DNA from: Chrysaora quinquecirrha
Lineage: Eukaryota; Cnidaria; Scyphozoa; Semaeostomeae; Pelagiidae
Direction: 5' to 3'
Assembly: GCA_014526335.1 (NCBI GenBank)
Contig: JACTAT010000037.1
Span: 372,001-436,000, forward strand
Length of the DNA: 64,000 bases
Shown in pieces: positions 47,825 to 58,256 of the stretch (position 1 is the stretch's first letter; every line of letters starts with the position of its first letter). The notes under the pieces were generated by a model. The model made no database searches, was not told the origin of the DNA, and saw only the letters and a program-made list of their open reading frames with translations. The position numbers and the translations under genes were made by a program.

Positions 47825-50095
47825 TTATAACAGTGTTCGATCCCAATATAACGTCATCTCACACAACCAGCGACGTATCTCCTTAACTGAATCAGGAAAT
47901 TGTTCTCTACAGCTGTTCAAGTGTTCGTTTATGGTCGCACCAACCAGGAACGGACTCTGCACCAAGCCAAACAATGCCCTTGTAAATCTGGATGTTGCTA
48001 CTTTACTTGGGTCTTTGTCTTGTATCCAGTGGAATCTGAGAGCGTCACAGTCTTCTTCTCGTATTCTGATCTGCAACAAAGCTTGTTTCAGATCTCCTGT
48101 AAAGACCACCGGCTTCAGGCGATTTCGAACAAGAATGCTCCATATCAGATTCTGTAATGTGGGGCCAGTTTCAATACAATCGTTCTGCGACAGGCTCTTT
48201 TCGTTTGCTCTGGCAGAGGCATCATAAACGATACGAACCTTGGTGCTTTCCGCTGATTCCCGAATCACTGGCTTATGTGGTATGTAGAATTCACGTCCTT
48301 TTGGTTCACCAGTTGCCTTTTCTATGATGCCTTCTGACAATTGCTCTTGCATGATGCCGTCATATCGTTCAAATAGTTCTGGATTTCTCTGCAATCTCAG
48401 TACAAGATTCTTCAGCCGAGCAATACTTCCAGCTTTATTGCTTTGCAACAGTGCATGATGGTTCTTCCACAACAGCCCCGTTTCATACCATCCGTCTTCA
48501 TTTCTGGTCAACTGTTCTTTGAATTCCTGGTACACTGTTGCCTGATCATCTATCCCTGCATCTTTCAGGCCAAGTACGTCAAGGCTGCATAATTGCTCAT
48601 AATCTGCTACCGAAGTTCTTGTCAGGCGAGCATTGCTTGCGATGATCTCATTTCCGGGTGACATTATTGCCCAACCAAACCTTGTTAGTTCTGCAACGGG
48701 ATCTCCAGGTTTTCCCACTTTTGGCTGTGTTTCGGTTTTGATTCTTGAATATTCGCTGGCACCAAGAATGACATGCACTGGCAGTTCCGACTTCTGATCC
48801 GTGTCATTCATCTTCACTCCCTGAAGATGGGTGTATCTTCTGATGATATCCGCATATTCTGGATTTGGGAGTTTCAGCAATACACTCTTATCCACTTTGC
48901 ACACGTCTGTATGTAAGCTGAATGACCCATCAACGCTGCTAATTTCTACGCTGAACACATCAACTTTCTGATTAACTGAGTGCATCATCATATCAACTCT
49001 TCTTACTTCTCTACGTGGTGGGACGTTCTTCAATTCATTAGCCAACGCGGCTGAAATAAAGGTACTCCCAGCTCCGGTATCTAGCAAGTCTCTGCACTGC
49101 AAACCATTGACTTTAACAATCACCACTGTATGTGTCACCGGCATTTTGTCTTGGGCTATCATCAATCGCTGAGTGTCCTTATCGCATATTGAACTATGAT
49201 GTTTCCCATCACATTTCTGGCATGTCGTTTTACTGCGGCAATCTGCTGCTCCGTGCTTGGAACCTGTGCAATTGAAACATAATCGTTTTGAGTTCAGCTG
49301 CCTCTTCCTTTCTGCAACACTTGTGATCTTGTTACAATCAACTGATTTATGCTTTGGTGAATCGCAGTAGACGCAGCTTCTTGACTTCCAGTCTTGTTGT
49401 CTCACTTGAAATACTCTGTCTCGTCTTTGCTGTGGCCTACCATCTCTCTTCTTTGTATTGATGTCTTGGGCAATCGGGTTTCTTTCACACCATTTTCTTA
49501 CGGCCTCCACAAGCTGAGTGAACTCCCAATCTTGCCATTCGTCGTCTAAGCGCACCAGGTCTGCTCGTATGCCAGGCAGTTTGTCCAATGTGAGCCTCAC
49601 GTAGCCTTTTACATCTTGTAGTTTCCCAAGAGTCTCAAGCGCTTGAACGCTGGTCACCAGTTTGTTATAGAATTCATGCACCTTTGCTGGATGAGTCCCA
49701 TGGACTGTTGTTAGTTTGATCAGATTCTGAATATGAGCGTTAGCAACTTCTGTTGATTTCCCGTACTTCGTCTTCAGGATCTGTTTTGCTCTCTCGTATC
49801 CTTCAGTTGAAAATGGAAGGCCATCGATCGTCACTCGGACGGATTGTACCAGCAGCTCCTTGAGGTATGAGAACTTGTTCACTTGGCTGATATCTGCACG
49901 ATCAATTTCCGCTTCAAATTGATTCCAAAATCTTTGCCAATCGATATACGTTCCCTGGAATTTCGTTATCACCAATTTAGGTAGCTTTGCACTTGACTCT
50001 GGTTTGACTCTGGTTTTTGTCCCGGTATTAAGTTTTCTTCTCAAATTCTTGTTTCCGTTGCAGCAAATCTCTCTTATGTTTGATTTCTTCCTCAT
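47825..50095 (-). CDS. BEL/Pao element 2 gag-pro-RT polyprotein, 3'-truncated
   Basis: A 756-codon open frame. True homology starts near residue 22 (TGTKTRVKPESSAKLPKL). Gag core: LVITKFQGTYIDWQRFWNQF at 41-60. Three knuckles span residues 241-304: CVYCDSPKHKSVDC, CFNCTGSKHGAADC, CQKCDGKHHSSIC. Aspartic protease: DLLDTGAGSTFISAAL, active Asp at 339. Reverse transcriptase follows with VRIVYDASAR, VVFTGDLKQALLQIRI (first catalytic Asp) and RALFGLVQSPFLVG. The frame stops at 47825 just before the YVDD box, so the second catalytic pair, RNase H and integrase are missing. The long open frame contrasts with the shredded element 1. Confidence 0.9.
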   Translation of the reverse strand: MRKKSNIREICCNGNKNLRRKLNTGTKTRVKPESSAKLPKLVITKFQGTYIDWQRFWNQFEAEIDRADISQVNKFSYLKELLVQSVRVTIDGLPFSTEGYERAKQILKTKYGKSTEVANAHIQNLIKLTTVHGTHPAKVHEFYNKLVTSVQALETLGKLQDVKGYVRLTLDKLPGIRADLVRLDDEWQDWEFTQLVEAVRKWCERNPIAQDINTKKRDGRPQQRRDRVFQVRQQDWKSRSCVYCDSPKHKSVDCNKITSVAERKRQLNSKRLCFNCTGSKHGAADCRSKTTCQKCDGKHHSSICDKDTQRLMIAQDKMPVTHTVVIVKVNGLQCRDLLDTGAGSTFISAALANELKNVPPRREVRRVDMMMHSVNQKVDVFSVEISSVDGSFSLHTDVCKVDKSVLLKLPNPEYADIIRRYTHLQGVKMNDTDQKSELPVHVILGASEYSRIKTETQPKVGKPGDPVAELTRFGWAIMSPGNEIIASNARLTRTSVADYEQLCSLDVLGLKDAGIDDQATVYQEFKEQLTRNEDGWYETGLLWKNHHALLQSNKAGSIARLKNLVLRLQRNPELFERYDGIMQEQLSEGIIEKATGEPKGREFYIPHKPVIRESAESTKVRIVYDASARANEKSLSQNDCIETGPTLQNLIWSILVRNRLKPVVFTGDLKQALLQIRIREEDCDALRFHWIQDKDPSKVATSRFTRALFGLVQSPFLVGATINEHLNSCREQFPDSVKEIRRWLCEMTLYWDRTLL

Positions 50096-50465
50096 GGTGA
50101 CATTGTTGTATCTCTCACTCCATCTGTTCTTCTTTCTCTTTAGCTAGCATTATATCTTTCCCCTGCAGCTCCTTGATTTTCTCTTCGAGCTCTTCGACCA
50201 CTGGTTCGAAGTCTTCCAGCTTCTCCTCAACACTCTTGGTCCATTCACGAATTTCCCCAAGGTCCTTTTCTTCTTCAATATAGGCTCGCAATACTTTGAC
50301 TTTCAGCTTATGTATTTCAACAATCTGTTCTTCAAATACCGCTAGCAGTCTCTTCAGCCCTCTCGTGTTTCTCTTCTTTGGCGTTGTTTCCATTTCATCT
50401 CTAGTAAGCTGTAGAGTCTGAATGGCTGCATTTAGTTTCTTCTTCAGTTGTTCAATTGTTTCCAT
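50040..50465 (-). pseudogene. BEL/Pao element 2 gag N-terminus
   Basis: Starts METIEQLKKKLNAAIQTLQ at 50465, just after the primer-binding site. It encodes a long coiled coil (KSVEEKLEDFEPVVEELEEK). An in-frame TGA near 50113 is followed by 20 or so more in-frame helical codons (QQCHHEEEIKHKRDLLQRKQ). A frame change near 50040 then leads into the main polyprotein. One stop plus one shift separate it from the rest of Gag. Confidence 0.7.
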
Positions 50466-50475
50466 ATTTTCTCCC

Positions 50476-50490
50476 ATCTGGGGTGCCACT
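50476..50490 (-). other. Primer-binding site of BEL/Pao element 2
   Basis: On the minus strand TGGCACCCCAGAT begins three bases after the LTR end. Complementarity to the 3' end of a host tRNA is expected at this position; the tRNA was not identified. Confidence 0.6.
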
Positions 50491-50491
50491 T

Positions 50492-50836
50492 TGTTGGGAA
50501 TATGTTTCCTCCGCAACAAATAACTCACGATAGATTGCTAGATTGACTCACAAAGATACTCACGTTTAGTCAAAACAACTCTTGTAACTGAATATTCTTA
50601 ACTCTAGTCATCACTCCCTCTACAACATTCGCTCTAGTTTATATACTGTTTTAGCGGAAAGTTCTAGATATCTAAAATTAGTACTTTTAACTACGTAATC
50701 TATAAAAATATGTGAAACGGCATTACGTAAGCAGATAATTACGTAAAACTTACACTTAGGGAACATTACCTCATTTCCTAGAATGTTCTAGTGATAACAA
50801 GATTGTTCTAAATATGGAAGCGAGGTTAAGCTAACA
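50492..50836 (-). repeat. BEL/Pao element 2, 5' LTR
   Basis: On the minus strand it runs from TGTTAGCTTAACC to ATATTCCCAACA, giving TGTT/AACA inverted ends and 345 bp, the same length as the LTRs of element 1. A TATA-like GTATATAAAC lies inside at about 50640-50650. The outer boundary is inferred from the TG/CA rule because no second LTR is present for comparison. Confidence 0.6.
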
Positions 50837-50950
50837 ACTGGCCTAGGCAAAATTAATGCAACGGTTAAAATAAACGATAGACAAACATGAGAGCTTTGAG
50901 TTATATTTTCTACCATAAAGTTGTGTAAGTTGTGCTAAATTCGCCACATA

Positions 50951-51364
50951 ATGGATAGTTTGGGAGTGAGACACTTACCCTTTGAAATCCAAAGTATCAT
51001 AGCTTCAATTATTCATTCACGCAGTTCGGAAATTCTTGTAAAATTTGAGGATGTCCATAAGCAAGAAGACTCCTGTAATTGTGGTCTGTTTGTCATAGCA
51101 TATGGAACTATGCTTTGTTATGGTTTGGATCCAAGAAGCTTCTATTTGGAAGTTGACAAAATGAGGTCACATCTGCAGCAATGTTTACAGAATGGAAAAT
51201 TAACATGTTTCCCTAACAGAGGCAACAGAGTGCCAAACCTGGGAACTTTGGACTACTTTAGGTTCACTGTGTTTGTCAAATCATGTGTGAACCTACAGAA
51301 GGTACTAATACGGAACATACCTGGCAAAGAAAGGTGGATTTGTGCAGATTGCAGCAGTCAATGA
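50951..51364 (+). pseudogene. Ulp1/SENP-like cysteine protease, C-terminal fragment
   Basis: The ORF contains FEDVHKQEDSCNCGLFVIAY and GTMLCYGLDPRSFYLEVDKM. This matches the Q....DCGLF segment of C48 (Ulp1-like) proteases, with the catalytic Cys and oxyanion Gln; the usual Asp before CGLF is Asn here. The catalytic His and Asp would lie upstream and are absent. A downstream stretch ends KERWICADCSSQ, like the end of a PHD-type finger, possibly after a frame change near 51250. Such proteases are common cargo of invertebrate DNA transposons, but no transposase is adjacent. Confidence 0.65.
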
Positions 51365-53119
51365 AAAGTGAGCAAGAACTATGAAACCCAGCATAGCAGC
51401 AACTTCCACTCCTCTGTCAGAATTGCAGAACATTGACTTAAAAATATAATAAACACTGAGATTCCCTGCAAGTAGAGGCATATTATTATTACAAAATTTT
51501 TTGTCTGTGAAGTGAAGTCACAAAAACATTATTACTAAGAACAGTAGTGGTATACCCAGTTAATCACATTGATGTTATTAGAAGTTTTTCATATCCAACT
51601 ATTTTTATATCTTGGGCTTTGTTGATATTGATATTTAGTTTAAAGACGAGTGGTTATAGTTACCTACTTTGTGTTTGTAAGATAGCCCTGTAAGCTTAAA
51701 AATGATGTTGAAAATTGAAATTGTGGTGGGCCTAATAACTGAATAAAAGGCCTACCAGGTAGGGTATGCCTTCAGCAAAATTCATACGGGAAAAGGCATA
51801 GGCTTGGCCATGACAATCCATTTTGCTATAAAAATATGCTCACCTTTCTTTCTGCATGCAGCCTAAATAACATTGAAGCGAATAATCTTCTGTGCAATTT
51901 GTCTTGTATGCATGTTCTACGAGTTTAATAGTTTTTTACGACGCCATTGCCCTCGGGATACTTGTCGCTTCGCGATCTCGCTCACTGCATCCTCTGAAAC
52001 GTCTGAAACTGACATCCCGATACTGATAGCAAAAGGCGCGCTCGCAGGCTGGCGCAGTTTATCCGCGGCCTTTGGTCATGTGACCTGGTTGAGATGGGTG
52101 GGATTTTGTATTAACCATAAATTATGTTGTTCATGAAGTAGTTGCTTACTGATACAGAAGATTCTTCTTGTACATCATAAGGTGCTTGCAAAACGACCAA
52201 TTCACATCCAGACATAAAGGACTCTGCAGCGTTTTGTCAATGGTTTTAAAATTTTGGCCAGCCACTTTGGCCTTCATCACCGTCCTAGAGGGTAGGCTCA
52301 TTGTGACTGAATTAGTACAGTCAGTAATTCATAAAGCAAATGTTTTTGTAGCCTTTGTTGAAATACTTTTTTGCTTAAATGACTTTTGATGCCTAAAAAT
52401 CGTTTTAATGTAAAGTACCTATTACCATAATCAATGTTTACCTTATCATCCAATTGTTTACAAACACTTTAAAGATTTCAATTATCATTTCCTGCAAATA
52501 ATTTCCTCTTGCTGATCCAATGCTTTTGACGTGAATTTTTTCAATTTTTTCCCTTCCAAGGGGGGGGCTCATTTCAAACTTAATAAGTTCCAGTATGTTT
52601 TTGGCAGATTAGAAGAAGGAAAAAAGGCAATGTCTGTATTCTATGATCAAAATCAACTACATTCCAGCCGCCTATGGCTGAAAATTGGTTGAATTGATAG
52701 TAAAGCCTGTCAGCACTAGCTTTATTGGCAAAAACAAATATCACTTACCTGCATATCAGGGACTGAAACTGTTTGCTCTTCCAATTCTGTTCTTATTCCA
52801 AAATCTGTTATTTTTGTTTTTTGGAAGCCCAATGCAGCAAAACGGAACCTACATCAAATAGTGTAATTTTTTTTGCAGTCATGGCGGCAGTAGAATGTGT
52901 TTGTGTGCTCCTAGCTCTTTTCGGCTTTTTGGCTTTCGTAAAATTCCAAAATCCGAAATTCTGCAAAAGTGGTTTATTCCAAGGATTTAGTATCAATATT
53001 TCTCAAACTCGAATTCGGTAAGATGGGAAATCTGGTAAAGATTGGTTAAAACTTGTTCTTTCAAAGCCTGATAGAAATCTCCATGGTATCTGCCGGCCTA
53101 GTGCCGAATGTTGCCCTTA
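51365..53119. other. No gene seen
   Basis: Short frames only. The interval 51940-52100 is more GC-rich than its surroundings, but no motif was found in it. Confidence 0.4.
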
Positions 53120-53121
53120 TA

Positions 53122-54139
53122 GGGTCTACCGGGGTAAGTTGGGTAGCCGGGGTAAGTTGGGTAATACAACTATTTTGAATAATAATCAGCCAAGGGCCTC
53201 GATATGAAGCATTATTCGGTTTTATCATACATGAGGTACCTAGGGCACTGTGAAAAAACAATGGTTTCCATGGTTAATGGTAAACATGCCATGTGGAAGC
53301 GATTTGAGCATGTTGATGAAGAAGACTGGTTTTGATGGCTGAAAAGTTATTTTTGATCTGCGAACAAATATATTAATGTAAGTAAATATTTATATGTTCT
53401 AAACATACTTCTTAACGTTGTTTATGAAAATTTAATCCATTTTTCGTGGTTTCTTTGCCGGTGTGGGAACTATAACCGATTTACGAAGCCGGGGTAAGAT
53501 GGGTATAATGAAATTTTCCGCCATTTTTTTAGGCCCAAAGATGGCATGTTCGCAAACGCGATATGAATTTTAAAGATGAACATCTCCTAAATGGCCGAAG
53601 AAGAAGTGAAAGAGATCAAAATGTGATTCCTACGACAAATAATTACAATTTATCGACTGAAGAATTGAGAAAATGGGTTTAAAGAACTAAAGTATTTGCC
53701 TTGGTTGAAGAAGACCACTGTGTCCTAAACAAAGATGTCTGACAGTAGAAGATGTACGGAAAGGACGTTGAAAATAGCTAAGAAGAATGGCTCAGATTAC
53801 TTTTTTGCATCATTATTATACAAATAAAGACCATTAAAATAGTTTTTTTATAATATTAAGCAGATAGTGTTGCAGAATTCTTGTAAAATTAGCCTAAAAT
53901 TGTTGTTACCCATCTTACCCCGGGACCGGGGTAAGTTTGGTGGCAAAAATCCTCCAGATATTTTTTGAAATTGTAGCTCCCCCTTTAAAAATTTAAAAAA
54001 TATATTTTATTTTCTTAATTGTCACACATTGAATACTATTTCTGCCAAATTTGAGAATTGTGTGTGGATTTTTCATGCAGTTACACATTAATGAATTTAC
54101 AACATGCCCCTATATTACCCAACTTACCCCGGTAGACCC
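53122..54139. mobile_element. 1.0-kb non-autonomous TIR element with TA flanks
   Basis: The left end GGGTCTACCGGGGTAAGTTG continues GGGTA. The right end is its reverse complement (TACCCAACTTACCCCGGTAG then ACCC). Both ends are flanked by TA, as expected for a TA target-site duplication. Internal copies of the CCGGGGTAAG(A/T)TGGGTA word lie near 53137, 53490 and 53910 in both orientations. No intact ORF. TA preference suggests a Tc1/mariner- or Harbinger-type mobiliser; the transposase class is not known. Confidence 0.75.
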
Positions 54140-54140
54140 T

Positions 54141-54641
54141 ACAATTGAAGATGTTGTGATTAAGAAACTGAAAGATGAAACCAATACAGATATTACACCG
54201 GAGTGTAAGTGGAATTGTCGCAGCAAGCTGTAAGAGTGTGATAAATTGAGGAAGAGCTTCTTCCAGCTCTGCATTCTTGATGACCAACAGTAGATCCTAC
54301 AAACCTCCTGCACCTTCTTTCACGATGTCCACATCAATGTCATCTGCAGTGTCAATCTCAAACTCACCCCTCTCTTCCACACTCAAAGATTTACCTGCAC
54401 AACTGTCTCCTTTCACCACTTCATCAGGAATCCTTTGTCACTTCTCTTTCTTCTTTTCTACCAAGGTGTCTTGATTCCGTACCAGTTTTCTTATCAACAG
54501 CTTGATCTCTTTGTTATTGTAGAGAACATTGAGATTGTTCTCTGTGGCGATTACATCTGACACTGCAAAGTGGTACAACTTTTTTACATCTTCAATCAAT
54601 GCCCTCTGCTGAGCAGAAGCACCCCATACAACCATTGTCAA
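54141..54641 (-). pseudogene. hAT-like transposase pieces
   Basis: The frame 54438-54641 encodes ALIEDVKKLYHFAVSDVI and NKEIKLLIRKLVRNQDTL. After a broken stretch, the frame ending near 54141 encodes ELEEALPQFITLLQLAATIP, resembling the start of the hAT C-terminal dimerisation region (LP...LL.LA.TIP.T), which should then continue with an ERSFS-type motif. That continuation is lost where the TIR element begins. The family call rests on one short motif. Confidence 0.4.
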
Positions 54642-54931
54642 TAGAATTCAGATGGTCTGGATACTTCATTGTTCTCTTTGTCTTATGCAGTGTAAATCTC
54701 AAACTCACCCCTCTCTTCCACACTCAAAGATTTTTCTGCACAACTGTCTCCTTTCACCACTTCATCAGGAATCCTTTGTCACTTCTCTTTCTTCTTTTCT
54801 ACCAAGGTGTCTTTATTCCGTACCAGTTTTCTTATCAACAGCTTGATCTCTTTGTTATTGTAGAGAACATTGAGATTGTTCTCTGTGGCGATTACATCTG
54901 ACACTGCAAAGTGGTACAACTTTTTTACATC
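54345..54931. repeat. Near-identical 246-bp direct duplication
   Basis: 54345-54590 and 54685-54931 match with only a few differences (for example TTTACCTGCAC against TTTTTCTGCAC, and TCTTGATTCC against TCTTTATTCC). They are separated by 94 bp. The repeated sequence is part of the hAT-like coding fragment, so the duplication happened within an already inserted element. Confidence 0.85.
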
Positions 54932-54994
54932 AGTTTTCTGTGTCAGTTTTCTGTGTCATCACTGTATCCTTTGTCTAACAAACGTGTGATTAAC

Positions 54995-55013
54995 GAAGCA
55001 TGACAGTGCACAG
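54995..55013 (+). repeat. Left partner of imperfect inverted repeat around the P-type element
   Basis: GAAGCATGACAGTGCACAG. Its reverse complement, with two to three mismatches, is at 59821-59839 (CTGTGCACTATCATTCTTC). Both lie just outside the start codons of the two element genes, so they may be terminal or subterminal repeats. Confidence 0.4.
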
Positions 55014-55153
55014 CTCTGTGAGAGTGTTCTTTGCAAATCAAGGGTTTTGGAATACGCTCGCTGACTTGACTATCTACTTCGCTATGTTACTGTATATCAC
55101 TCTATTTTAATGTTTTTTTCTGTTGCCATTAGTTATGCCGTAAATCTTGAAAT

Positions 55154-58100
55154 ATGACAGGTGCAAATTGTTGCCTTAATTTTTGTGGAGTTAGCCATCG
55201 CAGAGGGAAAGACAAGTCCGAAAGTTTGAGTTTATTTAAGTTGCCCACCGGCCTTGATAAGAAGTCAAAGCAATGGAGACGAGAAGTTTTAAATATAATA
55301 ACAAAGTACAGAGTTGAAGATGATAGTTTTAAATGCCAGCTGGATAACGATACACTGCACATCTGCGAAAGACATTTCAAACCGGACGATATTACTACAC
55401 GTAAGTTTTAAAACTGAAGATAATCTTCATAATGTTTCAACAAAAGTAAAGGCTCCGTTTGTGGTTTATTTGTGGTCCCCTACTTTTCTTGCAGCAAAGT
55501 CCGCCTTTTTAACAAACCATTTTGGACCCATTTTGGAGGTGGGCCCCCACTGGTTGTGCCGTTGGGGATAGGGGGGACTAGTCCCCTTCCTTGCAAAAAT
55601 TTAGAAAACATTGTAAGTGTAAAATGCAAGAGAATTGTCTATGTTTACCTTTTTACCCTCCCATTTTTCAATTTTTTGGTTTGTCCTCTCAGTTTTTTTG
55701 TAACCCATCATTATTGTGAGTCCCCTACATACTTTTGAGATGCATAATGACCAGTGACTGATCAAATTGTTTTTATTTTTAGATCATGGACCAAAGTTAA
55801 CAAAGAAATTCCTGAAACTTGGGGCATTGCCATCTGAAGCACTGCCACAAAAATCATGTATGAGTGAAAATCAAGTAGGGAAAACAGAAAGGCCTGCAAG
55901 AAATATTGTTAAAGATGCTTAAGTAACTAGCAACCCATGTTTCTATTACAAGGACTTGCAAGATATCAAAAACAGGGTTAAAAGGCTTGTTCTGAAGGAA
56001 TGGTCCATAACAACTGATCCTGATAAATTACGTGCGACAAAGTATAAAGCACCATACACGTTGCCAGAATTTGATGTTGTCATTGATCTGAGTCTTGCTT
56101 ATTCAATATCTGTGTTTGGATGGTTCCTACCTGATGACCACTATCTGTACAGAGATTTTCAAAGAAATGTCCGAAATGTTACAATTTCTGACATTAAGAA
56201 TAATTTGGAAAGTTTACACATATGCAATTGTCACAAAAGTGCATGTTTCTCTGGAAAATCCATCAAACATGTGGTGCCACTGAAAGGTGACCCTGACACA
56301 GCCACTGAGAACCAAAACCCATTTTCAACAATAGAAATATGCCATTCAAGAAACTGTATGGTCCTTATCAAAGGCAACCAATGTCAAAAATGCAATGAGC
56401 ATGAAATTGAACAGGATCAGCAAGACAAGAAAACTAAGGCAAGACATTCAGTACCCGCAAAGATAAGAGCACTAATAAGCCTAATTTCTTCAAAACAACT
56501 AAAGCTCACCATACAAGATCAAAGATTAAAGTGCAAACAGTTAGAAGGTAGAATATCTGAAGTGGAGAAGGAAATTCATCAAAAAGCCTTGAAATCACTT
56601 CAGACCTCAGTTACGATCTTTTGTCTCTGATAAGTGAAAATGGTGAAAAAATGAGCCCTTTCATGAAGTTGTTCTGGCAGAACCAACTGGAAAACTCTCC
56701 AAGATCTGCAAATGGACGACGGTATCATCCAATGATAATCAGGTGGTGTCTATCAATTGCATGCAAATCTTCGTCTGCATATGATGAATTAAGAGGGACT
56801 TTATATAACAGTGGAATAATCGAGCTTCCCAGCAGAAGGCAACTAAGAAACTATTGCAATGCTATCAAACCTAAGACAGGATTCAACCCAGAAGTGATAG
56901 AAGCTTTGGCAAACATGGTTTAACCATACAAGCCATTTGAGAGGTATGTTTCTATCATATTTGATGAAATGAAGGTACAAAGTGGACTTGTTTGGGACAA
57001 GCATTCTGGAGAGCTAATTGGGTATACTGACCTTGGTGATCCAGACATAAATTATGCCACTCTTAATGCCCAAGATCACCTCTCTTCCCATGCTCTAGTC
57101 TTCATGGTGCGTGGTGTTTACTCCAAGCTTCAATTTATAATTGGATATTTTGCAACTGAAGCAATGACTTCGACTCAGCTCTTTCCAATATTTTGGAAGG
57201 CAGTTGCAATCTGTGAAATAAGCTGCAATCTTGCTGTCATTGCTGCCACTACAGATGGTGCTTCACCTAATCGTAGATTTTTAAAGATGCATGCTCGAAT
57301 TGTTACTGCAAATGAGAGAGATCTGGTTTACAAAACACCGAATATCTATGCTGAAAATAGAAATATTTTCTTCTTCAGTGATGCTCCACACCTTGTGAAG
57401 ACAAGTAGAAACTGTTTGTTCCATTCTGGGTTTTCTCAGCATACAAGATGTATGTGGAACAATGGCCAGGATTTGTTATGGAGTCACATCTCAAGTATTT
57501 ACTATAAAGACCAGGAGACTGGTCTTCACCTCTTGCCTAAGCTTACAGCTGATCACATACCTTGCAGTGCAAGTTTTAAGTAAAACCATGGCAACTGTTA
57601 TACGCCAATTCTCAAATGCCAATGCCCTGGGAACTGCTCAGTTCTGTGAGATGATTTACATGTTTTTTGACTGTTTTAATGTCAGAAGCTTGAAAGAGGG
57701 AGAGTATCAGAGAAAAGATTCACTTGGTCGGAGAAAGATTTCCTATGATATTTAGATGATTGGAGAAGCAGCATAGATCAAAGGAGAGGTGACTATGATC
57801 AAAGTTCAAAAGATAAAATGTTCCTTTCTTGGCAAACATATGAGGGTCTCAAACTAAGCATGTATTCACTTGACGTGGTTAAGTTTTTACTGAGAAATGG
57901 TGCCAGTTATGTCCTCAAAAATAGGTTGTCAAGATCCTGTTGTCAAGATCCTGTTGAGGAATATTTTGGAAGGCAGAGGGCACTAGGCTGAAGATGTGAA
58001 AACCCAAGCATTCAAGACTTTGGCTACAATGCAAATAAATTTAGGATCCAGCAATCAATTCTACCAGTCAGAGGAAACACAAAGGGAAGAAAAAGAAGCA

Positions 58101-58159
58101 GCAAAGAAAACAAATGGTATGACGTTGACACTGAGCCAATAAAATCGAGGAAAAAATGA
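55154..58159 (+). pseudogene. P-superfamily transposase with THAP domain
   Basis: Exon 1 (55154-55400) encodes a THAP zinc finger: CCLNFCGVSHRR, LFKLPTGL, WRREVLNII and TLHICERHFKPDD (C2CH ligands). It joins in phase across a GTAAGT...TTTTTAG intron to exon 2 from 55783. Exon 2 has the coiled coil LKCKQLEGRISEVEKEIH, then the catalytic domain: SIIFDEMKVQSGLVWDKHSG (first Asp), VIAATTDGASPNRRFLKMH (second Asp), FFFSDAPHLVKTSRNCLFHS, and near the end SWQTYEGLKLSMYSLDVVKF and DPVEEYFGRQRALG. The order is that of P-element transposases, which bind element ends through THAP and cut and paste using GTP as cofactor. In-frame stops near 55919 and 56922 and frame changes near 56620, 57560 and 57755 break it. 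Genes of this family are usually about this size. Confidence 0.85.
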
Positions 58160-58256
58160 TAAATGATAATGACTTTTTTTTATAGAGTTTTATCAGTCAT
58201 TTTATAAGTTAATGACATAAGTTTGCCACTCTCTGGTCCAGAGAAAAATTATAGGA

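Noticed and set aside
53111..53160. GGGGTAAGTTGGGTA words as telomere-like or G-quadruplex repeats
   Set aside because: They are terminal and subterminal repeats of a bounded TIR element, with matching complement at the other end.
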